The notes: generated by a model from the sequence alone, not told the origin. 32,030 bases of DNA from Heterostelium multicystogenum (GCA_003667245.1 RCNN01000583.1:1-32030), one strand, 5' to 3'. Shown: positions 8,674-17,526, numbered from the stretch's first letter. Numbers and translations: made by a program.

Positions 8674-9423
8674 TCACGATGCGGCTTGTTCCTCGGCTTT
8701 TTTTCGGCGCAGCGACTCGCCTTTCATCGTCAGTCGGTAGGCGTTGTGCACCAGGCGGTCGAGGATGGCATCGGCCAGGGTCGGGTCGTTGATCCAGCCG
8801 TGCCAGTGCTCGATGGGCAGTTGGCTCGTCAGGATGGTGGAGCGGCTGCCAGCGCGGTCGTCGATCACCTCCAGCAGGTCATGCCGGGCTCCTTCCTCCA
8901 GCGGGGCTAGCGCCCAGTCGTCCAGCACCAGGACGTCGACCTTTGCCAGCTGTTGCAGGGTACGGCCGAAGCTGCCGTCGCCATGAGCGATGCGCAGTTG
9001 TTCCAGCAGGCGCGGGGTGCGCAGGTACAGGGTGCTATAGCCCTGGCGGCAGGCCTGGTTGCCCAGGGCGCAGGCCAGCCAGGTTTTGCCGGCACCGGTC
9101 GGGCCGGTCAGCAGCAGGTTGTGCTGCTGGCGGATCCAGTCGCCACTGGCCAGGGTGGCGATCAGACGCTCGTCCAGGGCGCGTCCGGAGCGGCGGTCGA
9201 GATCTTCCAGGCAGGCGTTGGCGTACTTGAGCTTGGCCTTCTTGCGCAGCCGTACCAGGCGCTGGTTGTCACGCCAGGCCAGTTCGCGGTCGAGCAGTAG
9301 GCCGAGGCGTTCATCGAAGCTCAGGCTGTGGCTGGCCGGCAGCGTCCATTGCTCTTCCAGGGCGCGGGCCATGCCGTCCAGGCGTAGCTGGTGCAGTTGA
9401 TTCAGGGTGTGTTGCGGCATCAT
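8674..9423 (-). CDS. istB: IS21-family helper ATPase IstB
   Basis: AAA+ ATPase of 249 residues that assists IstA in target selection and transposition. The start is the ATG at 9423 ([18 protein letters not shown]), preceded by AGGAG; a longer upstream extension in this frame is istA sequence out of frame. Walker A is [15 protein letters not shown], Walker [13 protein letters not shown], and the sensor region includes [18 protein letters not shown]. The C-terminus is [11 protein letters not shown]. It overlaps the 3' end of istA by 113 bp. Confidence 0.93.
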   Translation of the reverse strand: MMPQHTLNQLHQLRLDGMARALEEQWTLPASHSLSFDERLGLLLDRELAWRDNQRLVRLRKKAKLKYANACLEDLDRRSGRALDERLIATLASGDWIRQQHNLLLTGPTGAGKTWLACALGNQACRQGYSTLYLRTPRLLEQLRIAHGDGSFGRTLQQLAKVDVLVLDDWALAPLEEGARHDLLEVIDDRAGSRSTILTSQLPIEHWHGWINDPTLADAILDRLVHNAYRLTMKGESLRRKKAEEQAAS

Positions 9424-10996
9424 CGAACAGCTCCTGTTGCGGGGGTTGGTAGTAGTCGGCGCCACGGACGTTCTCGTGGTCGCCGGGTAAGGTCGTTTCG
9501 GCGGCACGCTGGGGCAGCGGCTGTTGATCCAGGCCTTGCTGGAGCAGGTTGCGCACGCTGCGCCCGGTGAAGGCGCGCAGGTGTACGGCACGTTCGGCAG
9601 CGGCTTCCAGGCGTGCATTGCCATAGCGCCGGGCCAGCGAGAGCAGGCCGAGGCAGGCGCGGTAGCCCATCTCCGGGTGCGGCTTGTGGGTCAGTTGGTG
9701 ATCGATCAGTTGGCGCGTGTAGGGGCCGATCCGCTCGCCCCAGTCGAGCAGGCGTTGCGGCGTCCACTCACGATGCGCCTGGTGCGCTGCGGGCATGTGT
9801 TCGCGCTGGGTACTGTAAGCGCCGCGTCGCCCCAGCAGCAGGTGGCTGGCCACCCGCCGGTTGCCATGCAGCACTTCCAGGGTGTGTGCCGTCAGTCGCA
9901 CGTCCACGTTCTGCCGGGCCAGGGCGGAGGGCACGCTGTAGAAGCTGCCATTGACCTCGATGTGGTAGTCGATGCTGACCTTGCAGCGCTTGAAGGTGGC
10001 GACCTCGTAGGGATGCACCGGCAGCGCTCGCAAGGCCGGGCGATCCAGACGCTCGAACCAGTCGCGCCGGCAGCCATCGAGCCGCTTGAACGGGCGCCGA
10101 TTCAGATCCTCCAGCAGCTCGGCGATGGCCTGGTTAAGCGCATGCAGGCTGAAGAACTGCCGATGGCGCAGCCGCGCCATGATCCAGCGCTCGACCACCT
10201 GCACCGCCACCTCGGCCTTGGCCTTGTCCTGAGGCTTGCGTGGCCGTGCCGGCAGGATCACCGTCTGGTAATGACGCGCGCACTCCAGCGTGGCCCGGTT
10301 CAGGCCCGGCTCGTAGCGATCCGGCTGGGCGACCAGGGCGCGCGGATTGTCCGGCACAACCATTTCCGGCACGCCGCCAAAGTAGGTCAGAGCCTGGCCC
10401 AGCGAGGTCAGCCAGTCCACCTGGGTTTCGCCTGGCGTCGCGCAGGCATAGGTGTAATTCGAGGCGCCCAGGGCGGCGACGAAGATGTGCGCCCGGCGCA
10501 CTTCGCCGGTGGCCGGGTCGACCACCGGCAGCGTCGGCCCGGCATAGTCGATGAATAGCTTCTCGCCCGCACGGTGCAGCTGACGCATCGAACGTTTGAG
10601 CGTCTGGGCGTAGCGCCGGTAGTGCTCGACGAACTGGGTGTAGCGGTAGGTCGGCTGGCCCGCATGCGCGGCGAGATATTCCTCCCACAGCAGCTGCAAG
10701 GTCACGCCCTTGCGTCGCAACTCGCGGTGGATGCTCAGCACATCGGGCAGCACTCGCTCACCGCGCGGCTTGTTCGTCGACGTCGGTGCAAACAAGGCGG
10801 CCGCCAGCGCGGCCTCGTCCATGGCCACCAGCGCCGGCCAGTCCAGCCCGGCCACCCGCGCCGCCGCGATGTACTTGCTAACCACGCCCTTGGACAGCTG
10901 CAAGGCACGGGCAATCTTCTCGTGGGACAAGCCGGCCTCAAACTTGAGGCGCAGACATTCTTTGATGTTTCGCATGGCTACTCGCGGCGCCGCCAT
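9311..10996 (-). CDS. istA: IS21-family transposase IstA
   Basis: Transposase of 561 residues. ATG at 10996 follows GGGAGAGGAAG. The N-terminus has a helix-turn-helix ([21 protein letters not shown]). The DDE core is visible as Asp in [14 protein letters not shown], Asp in [12 protein letters not shown] and Glu in [15 protein letters not shown]. The C-terminal part contains NGSFYSVP and [13 protein letters not shown], usual in the family. The Pro/Ala-rich last 45 residues overlap istB in another frame and extend past where many IstA proteins stop. Identical in amino-acid sequence to the copy at 26948-28633. Confidence 0.93.
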   Translation of the reverse strand: MAAPRVAMRNIKECLRLKFEAGLSHEKIARALQLSKGVVSKYIAAARVAGLDWPALVAMDEAALAAALFAPTSTNKPRGERVLPDVLSIHRELRRKGVTLQLLWEEYLAAHAGQPTYRYTQFVEHYRRYAQTLKRSMRQLHRAGEKLFIDYAGPTLPVVDPATGEVRRAHIFVAALGASNYTYACATPGETQVDWLTSLGQALTYFGGVPEMVVPDNPRALVAQPDRYEPGLNRATLECARHYQTVILPARPRKPQDKAKAEVAVQVVERWIMARLRHRQFFSLHALNQAIAELLEDLNRRPFKRLDGCRRDWFERLDRPALRALPVHPYEVATFKRCKVSIDYHIEVNGSFYSVPSALARQNVDVRLTAHTLEVLHGNRRVASHLLLGRRGAYSTQREHMPAAHQAHREWTPQRLLDWGERIGPYTRQLIDHQLTHKPHPEMGYRACLGLLSLARRYGNARLEAAAERAVHLRAFTGRSVRNLLQQGLDQQPLPQRAAETTLPGDHENVRGADYYQPPQQELFDDAATHPESTAPATPGRHGPRPGRAMDAAGQPQPELR

Positions 10997-11060
10997 CTTC
11001 CTCTCCCGAAATCGGTCGAGGATGGCGGCGCATCAGGTCATGCGCAACGAAGGGGAAGGC

Positions 11061-11215
11061 TTTCGCTAAGTCGTGACCGGCGATTTCGGTAAGCCGTGAC
11101 CACCTGTTTCGGAACAGGCGGAGAATCGGTCACGTTGCTACCGAAATGAGCGGTCACGCGTTAGCGAAATGAGCGGTCACGATCAACCGAAACGGCCGGT
11201 CACGGTGCTCCGAAA
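11061..11215. repeat. IS21 copy 1 right-end IstA-type repeats
   Basis: Two direct copies (11061-11079, 11084-11101) and four inverted copies (CGGTCAC...CCGAAA at 11127-11146, 11151-11169, 11174-11192, 11197-11215) of the terminal motif. The inverted copies are spaced about 23 bp apart. This asymmetric layout, with more repeats on the istA side, is characteristic of IS21-family elements. Confidence 0.85.
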
Positions 11216-11221
11216 TCCGCA

Positions 11222-12706
11222 CTCGCTGCGTCGGTAGCCGCGCCAGAACGTCCTTCAGATAAGCATACGGGTCATGCCTATTGAGCTTGGCCGACTGGAT
11301 CAGGCTCATCAGCGCCGCCGCACGTTTTGCCGCTGCGCAACGATCCTGCAAAGAGCCAATTTTTTGCGTCCAAGAGCCCATGGTCTGATCTGGTTCTCGG
11401 CCCAATTATTATCAATGGGTACAGCCCCGTCACCGAGGTAGCGCGACAGCGCTGCCCAGCGTTTCAGGCTGTAATCGAGTGCTTTGCTGATGGCTGAGCC
11501 TTCGGGCACAAGCTCGCGCTGGGTGCGCATCCAGGCATGTAGCATGTTCATTATCGGGACGGCCTTTTCTTGCCGTATTCGGCGCCGTAAATCTGGTTCC
11601 AGATCGCGGACTTCACTTTCGATTTCGTACAGCAACTGGATATAGCGTAGGGCTTGCTCGGCGAGCATGCTCTTGTTGGTGGCATGCAGTTCGAAGAACT
11701 TGCGTCGCGCATGGGCCATGCAGCCGATCTCGGTCACACCGAGTTCGAAGCTGGCCTTGTAACCACCAAAATCATCGCAGACCAGCTTGCCCTTCCAGCC
11801 TTGCAGGAAGCTGCGAGCATGCTCACCGGCGCGACTGGGGCTGAAGTCGTAAACGACTGCCGCTGTTTCGCAGAATTTGGCTGGTGGCGTAGGCCCACAC
11901 ATAGGAGCGGTGAGTCTTCTTCGTTCCCGGCATGAGCATTTGCACGGGTGTTTCATCGGCATGAATAACCTGCTGCCCGAGCACCACGTCGCGCAGCGCA
12001 TCGACCAGCGGCTGCAACTGAACCCCAGTTACACCAACCCATTGAGCCAGGGTTGAGCGTGGAATCGCCAGGCCCGCTCGACCGAAGATCGATTCCTGAC
12101 GGTAAAGCGGCAGGTGGTCGGCAAACTTGGCGATCATGACGTGGGCCAGCAGGCCCGCAGTCGGAATGCCCTTATCAATAACCTGCGCCGGTACGGGCGC
12201 CTGGGTCAGCGTTTCGCAGTCATCGCAGACCCATTTGCCACGGACATGGCGTTCGACGGTGAACACGCCGGGCGTGTAGTCCAGCTTCTCGCTAACGTCC
12301 TCACCGATGCGCTTGAGGGCGCAGCCGCACTGGCAATGGCTGTTGTCCGGTTCGTGATGGATCAGTGGTGCGTGGAAACTCAGCCGGTAATGCAGTGCGC
12401 TTGGGTTTCTGCTTTTTCTCGGTCGCCGCTGGCACTGTCTGCAAGGCCTGAAGCTCTGCTTCAATCGCTGCGATATCGGTATCGATCAGGTCATCGAGCA
12501 AACTGGCCTGCTCAGGATTCATCTGCTCGCTGCGCTTGGCAAACTTCAAACGCTTGAGCTGGGCGATCTCGTGGGTCAGTTTTCTCGATCAGCGTTTGGT
12601 CGCGGTTGATTTTCTTGCCCATCGTGTCGACTTGCGACAGCAACTGCACTGCCAAAGCACGCAGTTGGTCGGGGGACATTTGGTCGAGATTGGGAGAAGA
12701 AGTCAT
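11222..12706 (-). pseudogene. tnpC: IS66-family transposase TnpC, four frameshifts and split by IS21
   Basis: Main IS66 transposase. The ATG at 12706 begins MTSSPNLDQMSPDQLRAL, followed by a coiled-coil N-terminus, a zinc-finger-like segment (HCQCGCALKRIGED; GKWVCDDCETL) and the DDE domain: Asp in IHADETPVQML, Asp in KLVCDDFGGYKAS, Glu in DNNWAENQIRPWALGRK. Frame breaks lie near 12585 (AAAA for AAA), 12375 (extra A), 11880 (AAA for AA) and 11360 (AAAAAA for AAAAA). Each is one extra base. After the last, the frame reads NWLFAGS-LRSGKRAAALMSLI and stops at the IS21 insertion. The remainder is at 8492-8580. Confidence 0.85.
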
Positions 12707-12767
12707 GCGCCGGATTTTGCCAGAGCAGGCGCTTCGCGGCGATAGACCGATAGGCTAATGGCAGCCG

Positions 12768-13103
12768 TTAAAGCAGTGTGATCGAGCCTCCAGAACCTGC
12801 GCGTTGCCATGGCAGACCCAGCACCAATGCTTGAAGTTGCTCGGTATCCAGTTCCATTTCAGAACCATGGCGAATGCCGGGCCAGTGAAACTTGCCTTGG
12901 TTTAACCGGCGCGCCGCCAGCCATATTCCAAAGCCGTCATGCACCAGCACTTTCATGCGATTGGCGCGGCGGTTGGCGAACAGATAAGCACAGTGCGGCT
13001 GCGCCGCACCGAACACCGCGATCACCCTGGCCAATGCCGTCTCGGTGCCTGCGCGCATGTCCATCGGCTCGGTGGCGAGCCAAATGGCGTCGATGCGAAT
13101 CAT
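12768..13103 (-). CDS. tnpB: IS66 family accessory protein TnpB
   Basis: Intact 111-residue IS66 Orf2 protein, needed for transposition of the family but of unknown biochemical role. Recognised by MIRIDAIWLATEPMDMRAG, CAYLFANRRANRMKVLVHDG and GFGIWLAARRLNQGKFHW. The start ATG overlaps the expected tnpA stop (ATGA arrangement). Confidence 0.92.
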   Translation of the reverse strand: MIRIDAIWLATEPMDMRAGTETALARVIAVFGAAQPHCAYLFANRRANRMKVLVHDGFGIWLAARRLNQGKFHWPGIRHGSEMELDTEQLQALVLGLPWQRAGSGGSITLL

Positions 13104-13432
13104 CGAAGAAGGTCTCGAAGAAAAGTCGCGCAGGCAGCAGCATTTTCAGTGGCCAGTTCACCGTGACGGTGCCTAGCGGGTGCTGTATTTCAACGCAGAT
13201 GTTCGATGATGACGGGTGGGATTTTGCCTCAGCCAGCGACACGGGTAATGGAATAAATGCAGGTTGCAGCGCTGTGTTTTTTCTGCACTGGCTGCCGAAT
13301 CCATTTGTGGACGAGGTTTGCGTTGAGGTTATGGCTGAGTGCGACGCTGGCAATTGAAGCACCGGGCTGAGCACAGTCTTGAATGACTTGGGCCTTGAAG
13401 GACTTGGAATAGGAACGGCGTGTTGGCTGCAT
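13100..13432 (-). pseudogene. tnpA: IS66 family TnpA (HTH), two frameshifts
   Basis: DNA-binding Orf1 of IS66, 110 residues if repaired. Starts MQPTRRSYSKSFKAQVIQDC with an HTH (GASIASVALSHNLNANLVHKW). The frame breaks near 13280 (AAAAAA, five expected), passes through NTALQPAFIPLPVSLAEAKS, and breaks again near 13125 (one base short), after which the frame ends in TFLRDLLR and a TGA overlapping the tnpB ATG, exactly as in intact relatives. Confidence 0.82.
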
Positions 13433-13460
13433 GAAATACCCGCTTAAAAGGCTAGAACTG

Positions 13461-13486
13461 GTGTCCACTTAAATTTAAGTGCACAC
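13461..13486. repeat. 26-bp near-perfect palindrome beside IS66 tnpA
   Basis: Arms GTGTCCACTTAAA and TTTAAGTGCACAC pair at all but one position pair. It lies 29 bp upstream of tnpA. It may be the IS66 end, an operator for the transposase operon, or two element tips meeting head to head. Confidence 0.6.
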
Positions 13487-13585
13487 CATGTCTTGGCTTT
13501 GCGGGCTGGGTAGATGACTTGGCCGGACGCATACAGTTCGCATTCAATTGAAAAAACCCAAGCTCCCGGTGGCCAAACCTAACTC

Positions 13586-13619
13586 ACAAAAAAGGCCGGG
13601 TTCACCGGCCTTTTATTTT
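13586..13619. terminator. Bidirectional terminator after mvaT-like gene
   Basis: Stem GGCCGG (13594-13599), loop GTTCA, stem CCGGCC (13605-13610), with a T run on the plus side (TTTTATTTT) and an A run (AAAAAA) on the other, so it works in both directions. It ends the minus-strand mvaT transcript 24 bp after the stop codon. Confidence 0.85.
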
Positions 13620-13642
13620 AGAAGATCCGCGGTAGCGCAAAC

Positions 13643-14002
13643 TCACTGGGTTCGCCATGTCTCGACTACAGCAGCGCCATGCTCTTGCTTCCACTCCTTG
13701 AGCGTCTTGTGGTTGCCGCCCTTGGTCTCAACGAGCTCACCCGTGTTGGGGTTGCGGTAGACCTTGACTGCTCGTTGCGCACGAGGTTTGCCAGGCTGAT
13801 GGGTAATTTGCTTTCGATAGTCCGGATCAAGAATCGCGATGATGTCGCGCAGGCTCTTGCCATACTCAGACATCAAGGCCCGCAGCTTTTTCTCGAACTC
13901 CATCTCTTTCAAAAGGGCTTCATTTCCGCTCAGCTTCTCCAGTCGTTCCTGAAGCTCCTTGATGGCTTCCTCTGTGGCTCGGTATTCGGTGATGAGGGAC
14001 AT
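13643..14002 (-). CDS. MvaT/MvaU-family H-NS-like silencer, plasmid-borne
   Basis: Xenogeneic silencer of 119 residues that bridges AT-rich DNA and represses foreign genes. ATG at 14002 follows AAGGAGACAAG. Residues 1-60 (SLITEYRATEEAIKELQERL onward) form the coiled-coil oligomerisation domain. The C-terminal DNA-binding region shows VKVYRNPNTGELVETKGGNH and KTLKEWKQEHG, with the family's AT-hook-like RNP-N/GN-type loop (GGNHKTLKEWK). It is close to chromosomal MvaT of Pseudomonas and to Pmr, the MvaT homologue of plasmid pCAR1, which co-regulates host genes. A plasmid copy probably limits the cost of carriage. It is intact and last in a minus-strand run of genes. Confidence 0.95.
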   Translation of the reverse strand: MSLITEYRATEEAIKELQERLEKLSGNEALLKEMEFEKKLRALMSEYGKSLRDIIAILDPDYRKQITHQPGKPRAQRAVKVYRNPNTGELVETKGGNHKTLKEWKQEHGAAVVETWRTQ

Positions 14003-14073
14003 CTTGTCTCCTTGGTCTGGGTTACATGGCCCTGAGCCGTGACGGTGCGCGCCAGGCTTGCTAGGGCTGCTGG

Positions 14074-14175
14074 TTAGATCATGCCTGCCGATGCAAGGAA
14101 TGCATAGCCCGCAAGGAATCCGGCGGAAGGCCAGAATGCGTAAAATTGAATGTCGACGAACAGTTTCTTGTTCAT
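14074..14175 (-). CDS. Possible 33-aa membrane peptide
   Basis: Small frame between the coiled-coil gene and the mvaT-like gene: MNKKLFVDIQFYAFW then a hydrophobic helix (SAGFLAGYAFLASAGMI). It has a two-lysine N-terminus and one likely transmembrane segment. Spacing of 14 bp to the upstream stop and 71 bp to the mvaT start suits an operon. The ribosome-binding site is weak (GGAC), so it is tentative. Confidence 0.4.
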   Translation of the reverse strand: MNKKLFVDIQFYAFWPSAGFLAGYAFLASAGMI

Positions 14176-14189
14176 GGCGTCCAGGAGGG

Positions 14190-14817
14190 CTAAGCCTCCT
14201 CCTCCAAACGGTTGATTTCGGCAATTACGCCCTGCATGTTTTCGATCGCAATTTCGGCGGCTTCCCGGGCCTTGCCGAACAGTGATTCCTTACCTTCAAG
14301 CAGGGAGTCGAGGCGGTTGTTCTCGCGCCGGAGCTGCTTCGCAATGGAATCAAAGTCTTCACCCTCGGGAGGTTTCTTGCCCTGGAGCTTGAGTTCCATG
14401 GCTTCGGACTGCTTTAACATTAGATCGCGAACGACAGTACGCTGAGTCGCACTTTGCTCGTCGAAGCCATTGATGCTTTCGAAAACCTTCACGGCTGCTT
14501 TCACACTGGGACAAGGCTTTGGTGCCAACTTCGGACTTCCCTGCCTTGGTTTGAGTGGCTGCCTGTTGAGTATTCACGCCAGGTGCAACATTGCTGCTCG
14601 AGGGAGCGCTGCTACCACCAGCCTGGCCGCCGCCGGCCTCGGCCGTGTTTTCTTCGGTACAACCCTCAGTCATCTGATGAGAAATACTCGCCGTACCCTC
14701 CTGGGCCTTGTTCGTAGCATCTGCATCATCAGCGGAAGGGATGGACGCAGAGCCACCCTCGCCACCGAAGAGGTTCGGGCCAAAATCCATTACGGTGTCG
14801 TCCTGAGTTGTTTGCAT
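14190..14817 (-). CDS. Hypothetical coiled-coil protein (208 aa), one frameshift
   Basis: ATG at 14817 follows AAGGAG. Residues 1-100 are low-complexity, rich in Gly, Ser, Ala, Thr and Asp, and likely disordered. The frame breaks near 14510 in CCC (two expected), then continues as VKAAVKVFESINGFDEQSAT and a long charged helical part (SIAKQLRRENNRLDSLLEGK; EINRLEEEA) predicted to be coiled coil. No enzyme motif. Its disordered head and helical tail suggest a scaffolding or DNA-associated role, but this is inference. It lies between a ParB-domain gene and the mvaT-like gene on one strand. Confidence 0.6.
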
Positions 14818-14882
14818 GCGGGGTACTCCTTTTCTGTTCGGGCTTTAACCTATGAAATCACCCTTCCAGAAAATCCCAACAC

Positions 14883-15872
14883 TCATGTCTCCTCAGCATA
14901 TCGGGCCTGCATTTTTGCCTTCACCCGATTTTCTAGCCTCTTGGCTACGTCAACAACGAATGCAAGGAACTGAAGATCCAGGCCCTCTTCAACCTCATTC
15001 ATGATGTCGTCGGCAACGCCCTCAGCTTCTCGGCCAAATTGCATTCCAGCATCAGCCATTTCGAACAGGAGCTGAGCCGCCGGCTTTCTCTCATAGGTAT
15101 AGAAAACGTCCGATTCTTGCTCAATCGCGGCTATTTGGTTTGCCGGTGCATCAGGGGCTGATGCGCCATCTTCATTTTCATCATCGTCAAGCGGTACTGG
15201 CGGAGGCAGGAGACCGTTTTTTATCTGAGAGCGGAAGTGGCTTATTAGGCATCGCAGGTTTCGACCTACCCTCTCCCTCATGTCCTTCGCAGCCTTACGA
15301 ATTGCCTTAGGCCCGCGGCTACACAGTTCTTGCTGTGCTTTTTTTTCCAGCTTAGCCACCTGCTCCGCTGCGGATACGCTTACGTCGCCGGCCTTGACAG
15401 CATCCAGCAGCTCCGGGGTGCCGTCTCGGACAACCTTGCACGCAGAAGACACAGAGCGCGGACTGATACCCAGTACTTTGGCTGCCTCCTCAATAGCCAT
15501 TTTTGCGGCTTCCAGCTCCTGCCCGGCGGCCTTTTCCAGGTCAACAGTGATAGCGCTACTCCCGCGCAGTGAGGACAGCTCGGCAGCGATCAAAGCCCGT
15601 TGTGCAACGGTGAGCTGCCGGCGATAGAGGTTAAGCGAGAGGACATAACCTAGGGCATCATCTCCTGTGTATTCCTCTGTTCGGGGTTCGATCAGCAGAT
15701 CTTTGCAAACGCGGTACCGGTTGCGCCCATCAAGGATCTTTCCTTCATAGAGAACGATCGAGGCACGCTGTCCGTTGACATCAATATCTTCAAGCAGGGC
15801 TTCGTAGTCATCTCCGATGATTAGCGGAAATAGCTGAGCGTAATCGTGAAACTCAAGATCATAGCTTTGCAT
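14883..15872 (-). CDS. ParB/Spo0J-domain DNA-binding protein (second ParB)
   Basis: Intact, 329 residues. The N-terminal ParB-type domain is visible in FPLIIGDDYEALLEDIDVNG, the box KILDGRNRYRVCKDL and LGYVLSLNLYRRQLT. A central helix-turn-helix follows (AAKVLGISPRSVSSACKVV). The C-terminal half is charged and helical with an acidic linker (DDDENEDGA). It is distinct from the ParB next to parA, lacks an adjacent ParA and may act as a regulator or an accessory centromere-binding protein. Similar ParB-domain proteins are common on large Pseudomonas plasmids. The ribosome-binding site is weak (GAGAAG). Confidence 0.8.
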   Translation of the reverse strand: MQSYDLEFHDYAQLFPLIIGDDYEALLEDIDVNGQRASIVLYEGKILDGRNRYRVCKDLLIEPRTEEYTGDDALGYVLSLNLYRRQLTVAQRALIAAELSSLRGSSAITVDLEKAAGQELEAAKMAIEEAAKVLGISPRSVSSACKVVRDGTPELLDAVKAGDVSVSAAEQVAKLEKKAQQELCSRGPKAIRKAAKDMRERVGRNLRCLISHFRSQIKNGLLPPPVPLDDDENEDGASAPDAPANQIAAIEQESDVFYTYERKPAAQLLFEMADAGMQFGREAEGVADDIMNEVEEGLDLQFLAFVVDVAKRLENRVKAKMQARYAEET

Positions 15873-16000
15873 AAGCAGCTTCTCGTTCCTGTTTTATCCA
15901 AGAACGATACGTCGAAGACGCGCACAAGTGACGCTTTTTCAGGTCGTTTTTACGTCTGAATTCGCGATCATTGTTGCTACCCTAGGCTCAATCTTCATTC

Positions 16001-16031
16001 AAAAAAAAACCCTGCCGTATAAGCAGGGGTT
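16001..16031 (-). terminator. Rho-independent terminator of the 75-aa gene
   Basis: Stem of CCCTGC (16010-16015) and GCAGGG (16023-16028) with loop CGTATAA. On the minus strand the hairpin is followed by nine T. It lies directly after the minus-strand gene ending at 16038. Confidence 0.85.
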
Positions 16032-16037
16032 GGTGTT

Positions 16038-16265
16038 CTAGAGAAGCCCAGACAATAAAAAATCTAAATTAAATCTTCTCTGAAGTTGGCTTATTAGTTC
16101 TTCGAGTGCTGCTTGATCCGGTTTTGTGTCAACGAATCTAAGCGACTTGTCTGAAAGGACTTCCATGACACCCCATTTCAATTCATGCAAATCCTGGCCC
16201 GGCTCTGGTGGCGTCTCCCAGTAGGGAAAGCTTCTGACTACATGGGGCGGCATCTTTGTGATCAT
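16038..16265 (-). CDS. Hypothetical protein, 75 aa
   Basis: Small intact frame starting MITKMPPHVVRSFPYW and ending NLDFLLSGLL, with an amphipathic helix in the second half (AALEELISQLQRRFN). It has its own terminator and, 49 bp upstream, a LexA-like sequence, so it appears to be an independently regulated gene. No family recognised. Confidence 0.6.
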   Translation of the reverse strand: MITKMPPHVVRSFPYWETPPEPGQDLHELKWGVMEVLSDKSLRFVDTKPDQAALEELISQLQRRFNLDFLLSGLL

Positions 16266-16826
16266 GGCTGAATCTCGGTATTTTCTGTCAAGGCAAAGGC
16301 TGCATGCTAATCAGTGTATAGATATACAGTTCCGCATCACTACACAAAAACGGCGTCAAAAGGTCGTCATTTTTCAGCTCGTAAACGGGTCGCAGAACGG
16401 CAAAAACCTATAAAAAGTTGTTTCATAGCACAGCATAAGCTAGGGCCATGTCTACAGCAAACACTAGGCCATCACAGACCATTTAAGGCGTAATTAGTTT
16501 CATTAATTGATGCTTTGAGTTTTCTGCCCGGCGTAAGCTCGATCCTTTACACACAAGGAAGGCGAACAGGCTGGTGAAAGCATAGATTACTACGAGGATC
16601 TATGTAGATCATTTCCCGACCGGAGCCTGGGATGCTCCGGGACAGCCTCCTTTGAGCTTCCCTGCTAGGCCTGCGGCCTCCTGGCCTACTCTCTGCTCGC
16701 ACTAGAGCAACAGAGTAACGAATGAGCTGGAGGGTCAATTGCGATTCGTGCAAAAGGATGCGCTTGTGCGATTCCTTGAGGTCAACTTCACTCGCCCAGA
16801 TCTCGGAGCAAGGCACCGACGCTGGT
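16266..16826. other. Non-coding region with operator-like palindrome and hairpin
   Basis: 560 bp without a convincing gene. It is AT-rich on the left, with the LexA-like site at 16314-16329, and holds a perfect 7-bp stem (CCGGAGC/GCTCCGG, loop CTGGGAT) at about 16620-16640. An open minus-strand frame across 16547-16840 starts with GTG, overlaps the next gene and looks non-coding. A small RNA is possible but not shown. Confidence 0.4.
16314..16329 (-). promoter_or_regulatory. LexA-box-like operator
   Basis: On the minus strand the sequence is CTGTATATCTATACAC, one base from the CTGT-N8-ACAG LexA consensus with the usual AT-rich centre. It lies 49 bp upstream of the start of the 75-aa minus-strand gene, a position that fits promoter repression and DNA-damage induction. 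Confidence 0.4.
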
Positions 16827-17132
16827 TCACCCGCACTCACTCACTGACACCTTTGGCCCAAGCCAACCTTGCCTGCGCACCTCGTCCATCGCCGCTTCCA
16901 ACTCAGGGATCGAGGATATGTCGCAAGAAACCGTCGGTTTTTTTCCTTTGCGGTCTGTAGGCAACTGCAATATCACCTGTTCAGGATCGCTCAGTGACAC
17001 CTGGAACTTTACGCTCGGAAGCCCGCTGAAGGTGATGCTCGCCTTCGTTTGGTTCACCTCAGCTGAGGCCTGTCGCACCTCACCTTCGTGCTCATACGCC
17101 AGCGAGATACGGTGTTTGGTTGAATTGCTCAT
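16827..17132 (-). CDS. Hypothetical protein, 101 aa
   Basis: Complete frame starting MSNSTKHRISLAYEHEG after an AGGGA site. Predicted mostly beta at the N-terminus (ASITFSGLPSVKFQVSL) with a short C-terminal helix (PELEAAMDEVRRQGWLG). It follows and overlaps the 106-aa gene. The downstream position after parB-linked genes suggests a plasmid maintenance role at most; no family recognised. Confidence 0.55.
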   Translation of the reverse strand: MSNSTKHRISLAYEHEGEVRQASAEVNQTKASITFSGLPSVKFQVSLSDPEQVILQLPTDRKGKKPTVSCDISSIPELEAAMDEVRRQGWLGPKVSVSECG

Positions 17133-17412
17133 AGATAATCCCTGGAGCTTGGTCCACGCAAATTTGCGTAACGCTTAATGCTTTGTTCTGAGCCCGCGCT
17201 TCACCGCGGATGAACCGATCTTCGCTGCTCAACATGTGAATCCGAGCGGGGGCTGAACACTTCAGCCAGTGCTCTGAAATTACCGAAAACAGCTCAATCC
17301 GGCTCAGGCCGTGCAGGTGCTCAGGCTCAATCTTTGACAGCTGTGCGAGAGCGGCGAATCGTGTCTGCGGTTGCACCACTCTGTGTTCTGGTTGCGCGAC
17401 TGCGGTTGCCAT
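17092..17412 (-). CDS. Hypothetical protein, 106 aa
   Basis: Frame starting MATAVAQPEHRVVQPQTRFA, soluble and helical in the middle (LSRIELFSVISEHWLKC). Its stop lies 41 bp inside the next gene. In another frame a TGA overlaps the ATG of that gene (CTATGAGC), so a single-base error near the end may have lengthened it; the true C-terminus is uncertain. No family recognised. Confidence 0.5.
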   Translation of the reverse strand: MATAVAQPEHRVVQPQTRFAALAQLSKIEPEHLHGLSRIELFSVISEHWLKCSAPARIHMLSSEDRFIRGEARAQNKALSVTQICVDQAPGIIYEQFNQTPYLAGV

Positions 17413-17526
17413 ATGTCCTTATCTCGTAGTCTAAAAGACCATATTCTGTCATGGCACATCGCCTTCGTGTGCACGTTTTCTAACCTGTTTCGCGTCTGAA
17501 ATATTTAGTTACAAAGCAAATGTGAA

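Larger units (their letters stand above)
8581..11221 (-). mobile_element. IS21-family element, copy 1 (2641 bp)
   Basis: Ends are TGCGGATTTCGG and its complement CCGAAATCCGCA. The element carries istA and istB and multiple terminal repeats. It is flanked by the 7-bp direct repeat CTCGCTG (8574-8580 and 11222-11228), a target duplication within the family range. It sits inside tnpC of the IS66 element. A nearly identical copy lies at 26217-28858 in the same orientation. Confidence 0.93.
8492..13486 (-). mobile_element. IS66-family element interrupted by IS21
   Basis: Contains tnpA, tnpB and tnpC in the order and overlaps of IS66. tnpC is cut at 11221/11222 by the IS21-family copy, and its final codons continue at 8580 on the far side. 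The outer limits are approximate: on the left it ends against the LysR stop, on the right probably within or beside the palindrome at 13461-13486. I could not match a convincing pair of terminal inverted repeats. Confidence 0.7.

Noticed and set aside
9524..10558. Long plus-strand open frame of 344 codons opposite istA, repeated at 27161-28195
   Set aside because: It is the antisense of istA in GC-rich DNA, with biased composition and no ribosome-binding site; istA has clear family motifs.
16547..16840. Minus-strand 97-codon frame after the 101-aa gene
   Set aside because: GTG start without ribosome-binding site, overlaps the gene before it, Arg-rich low-quality composition and an included hairpin; treated as non-coding.
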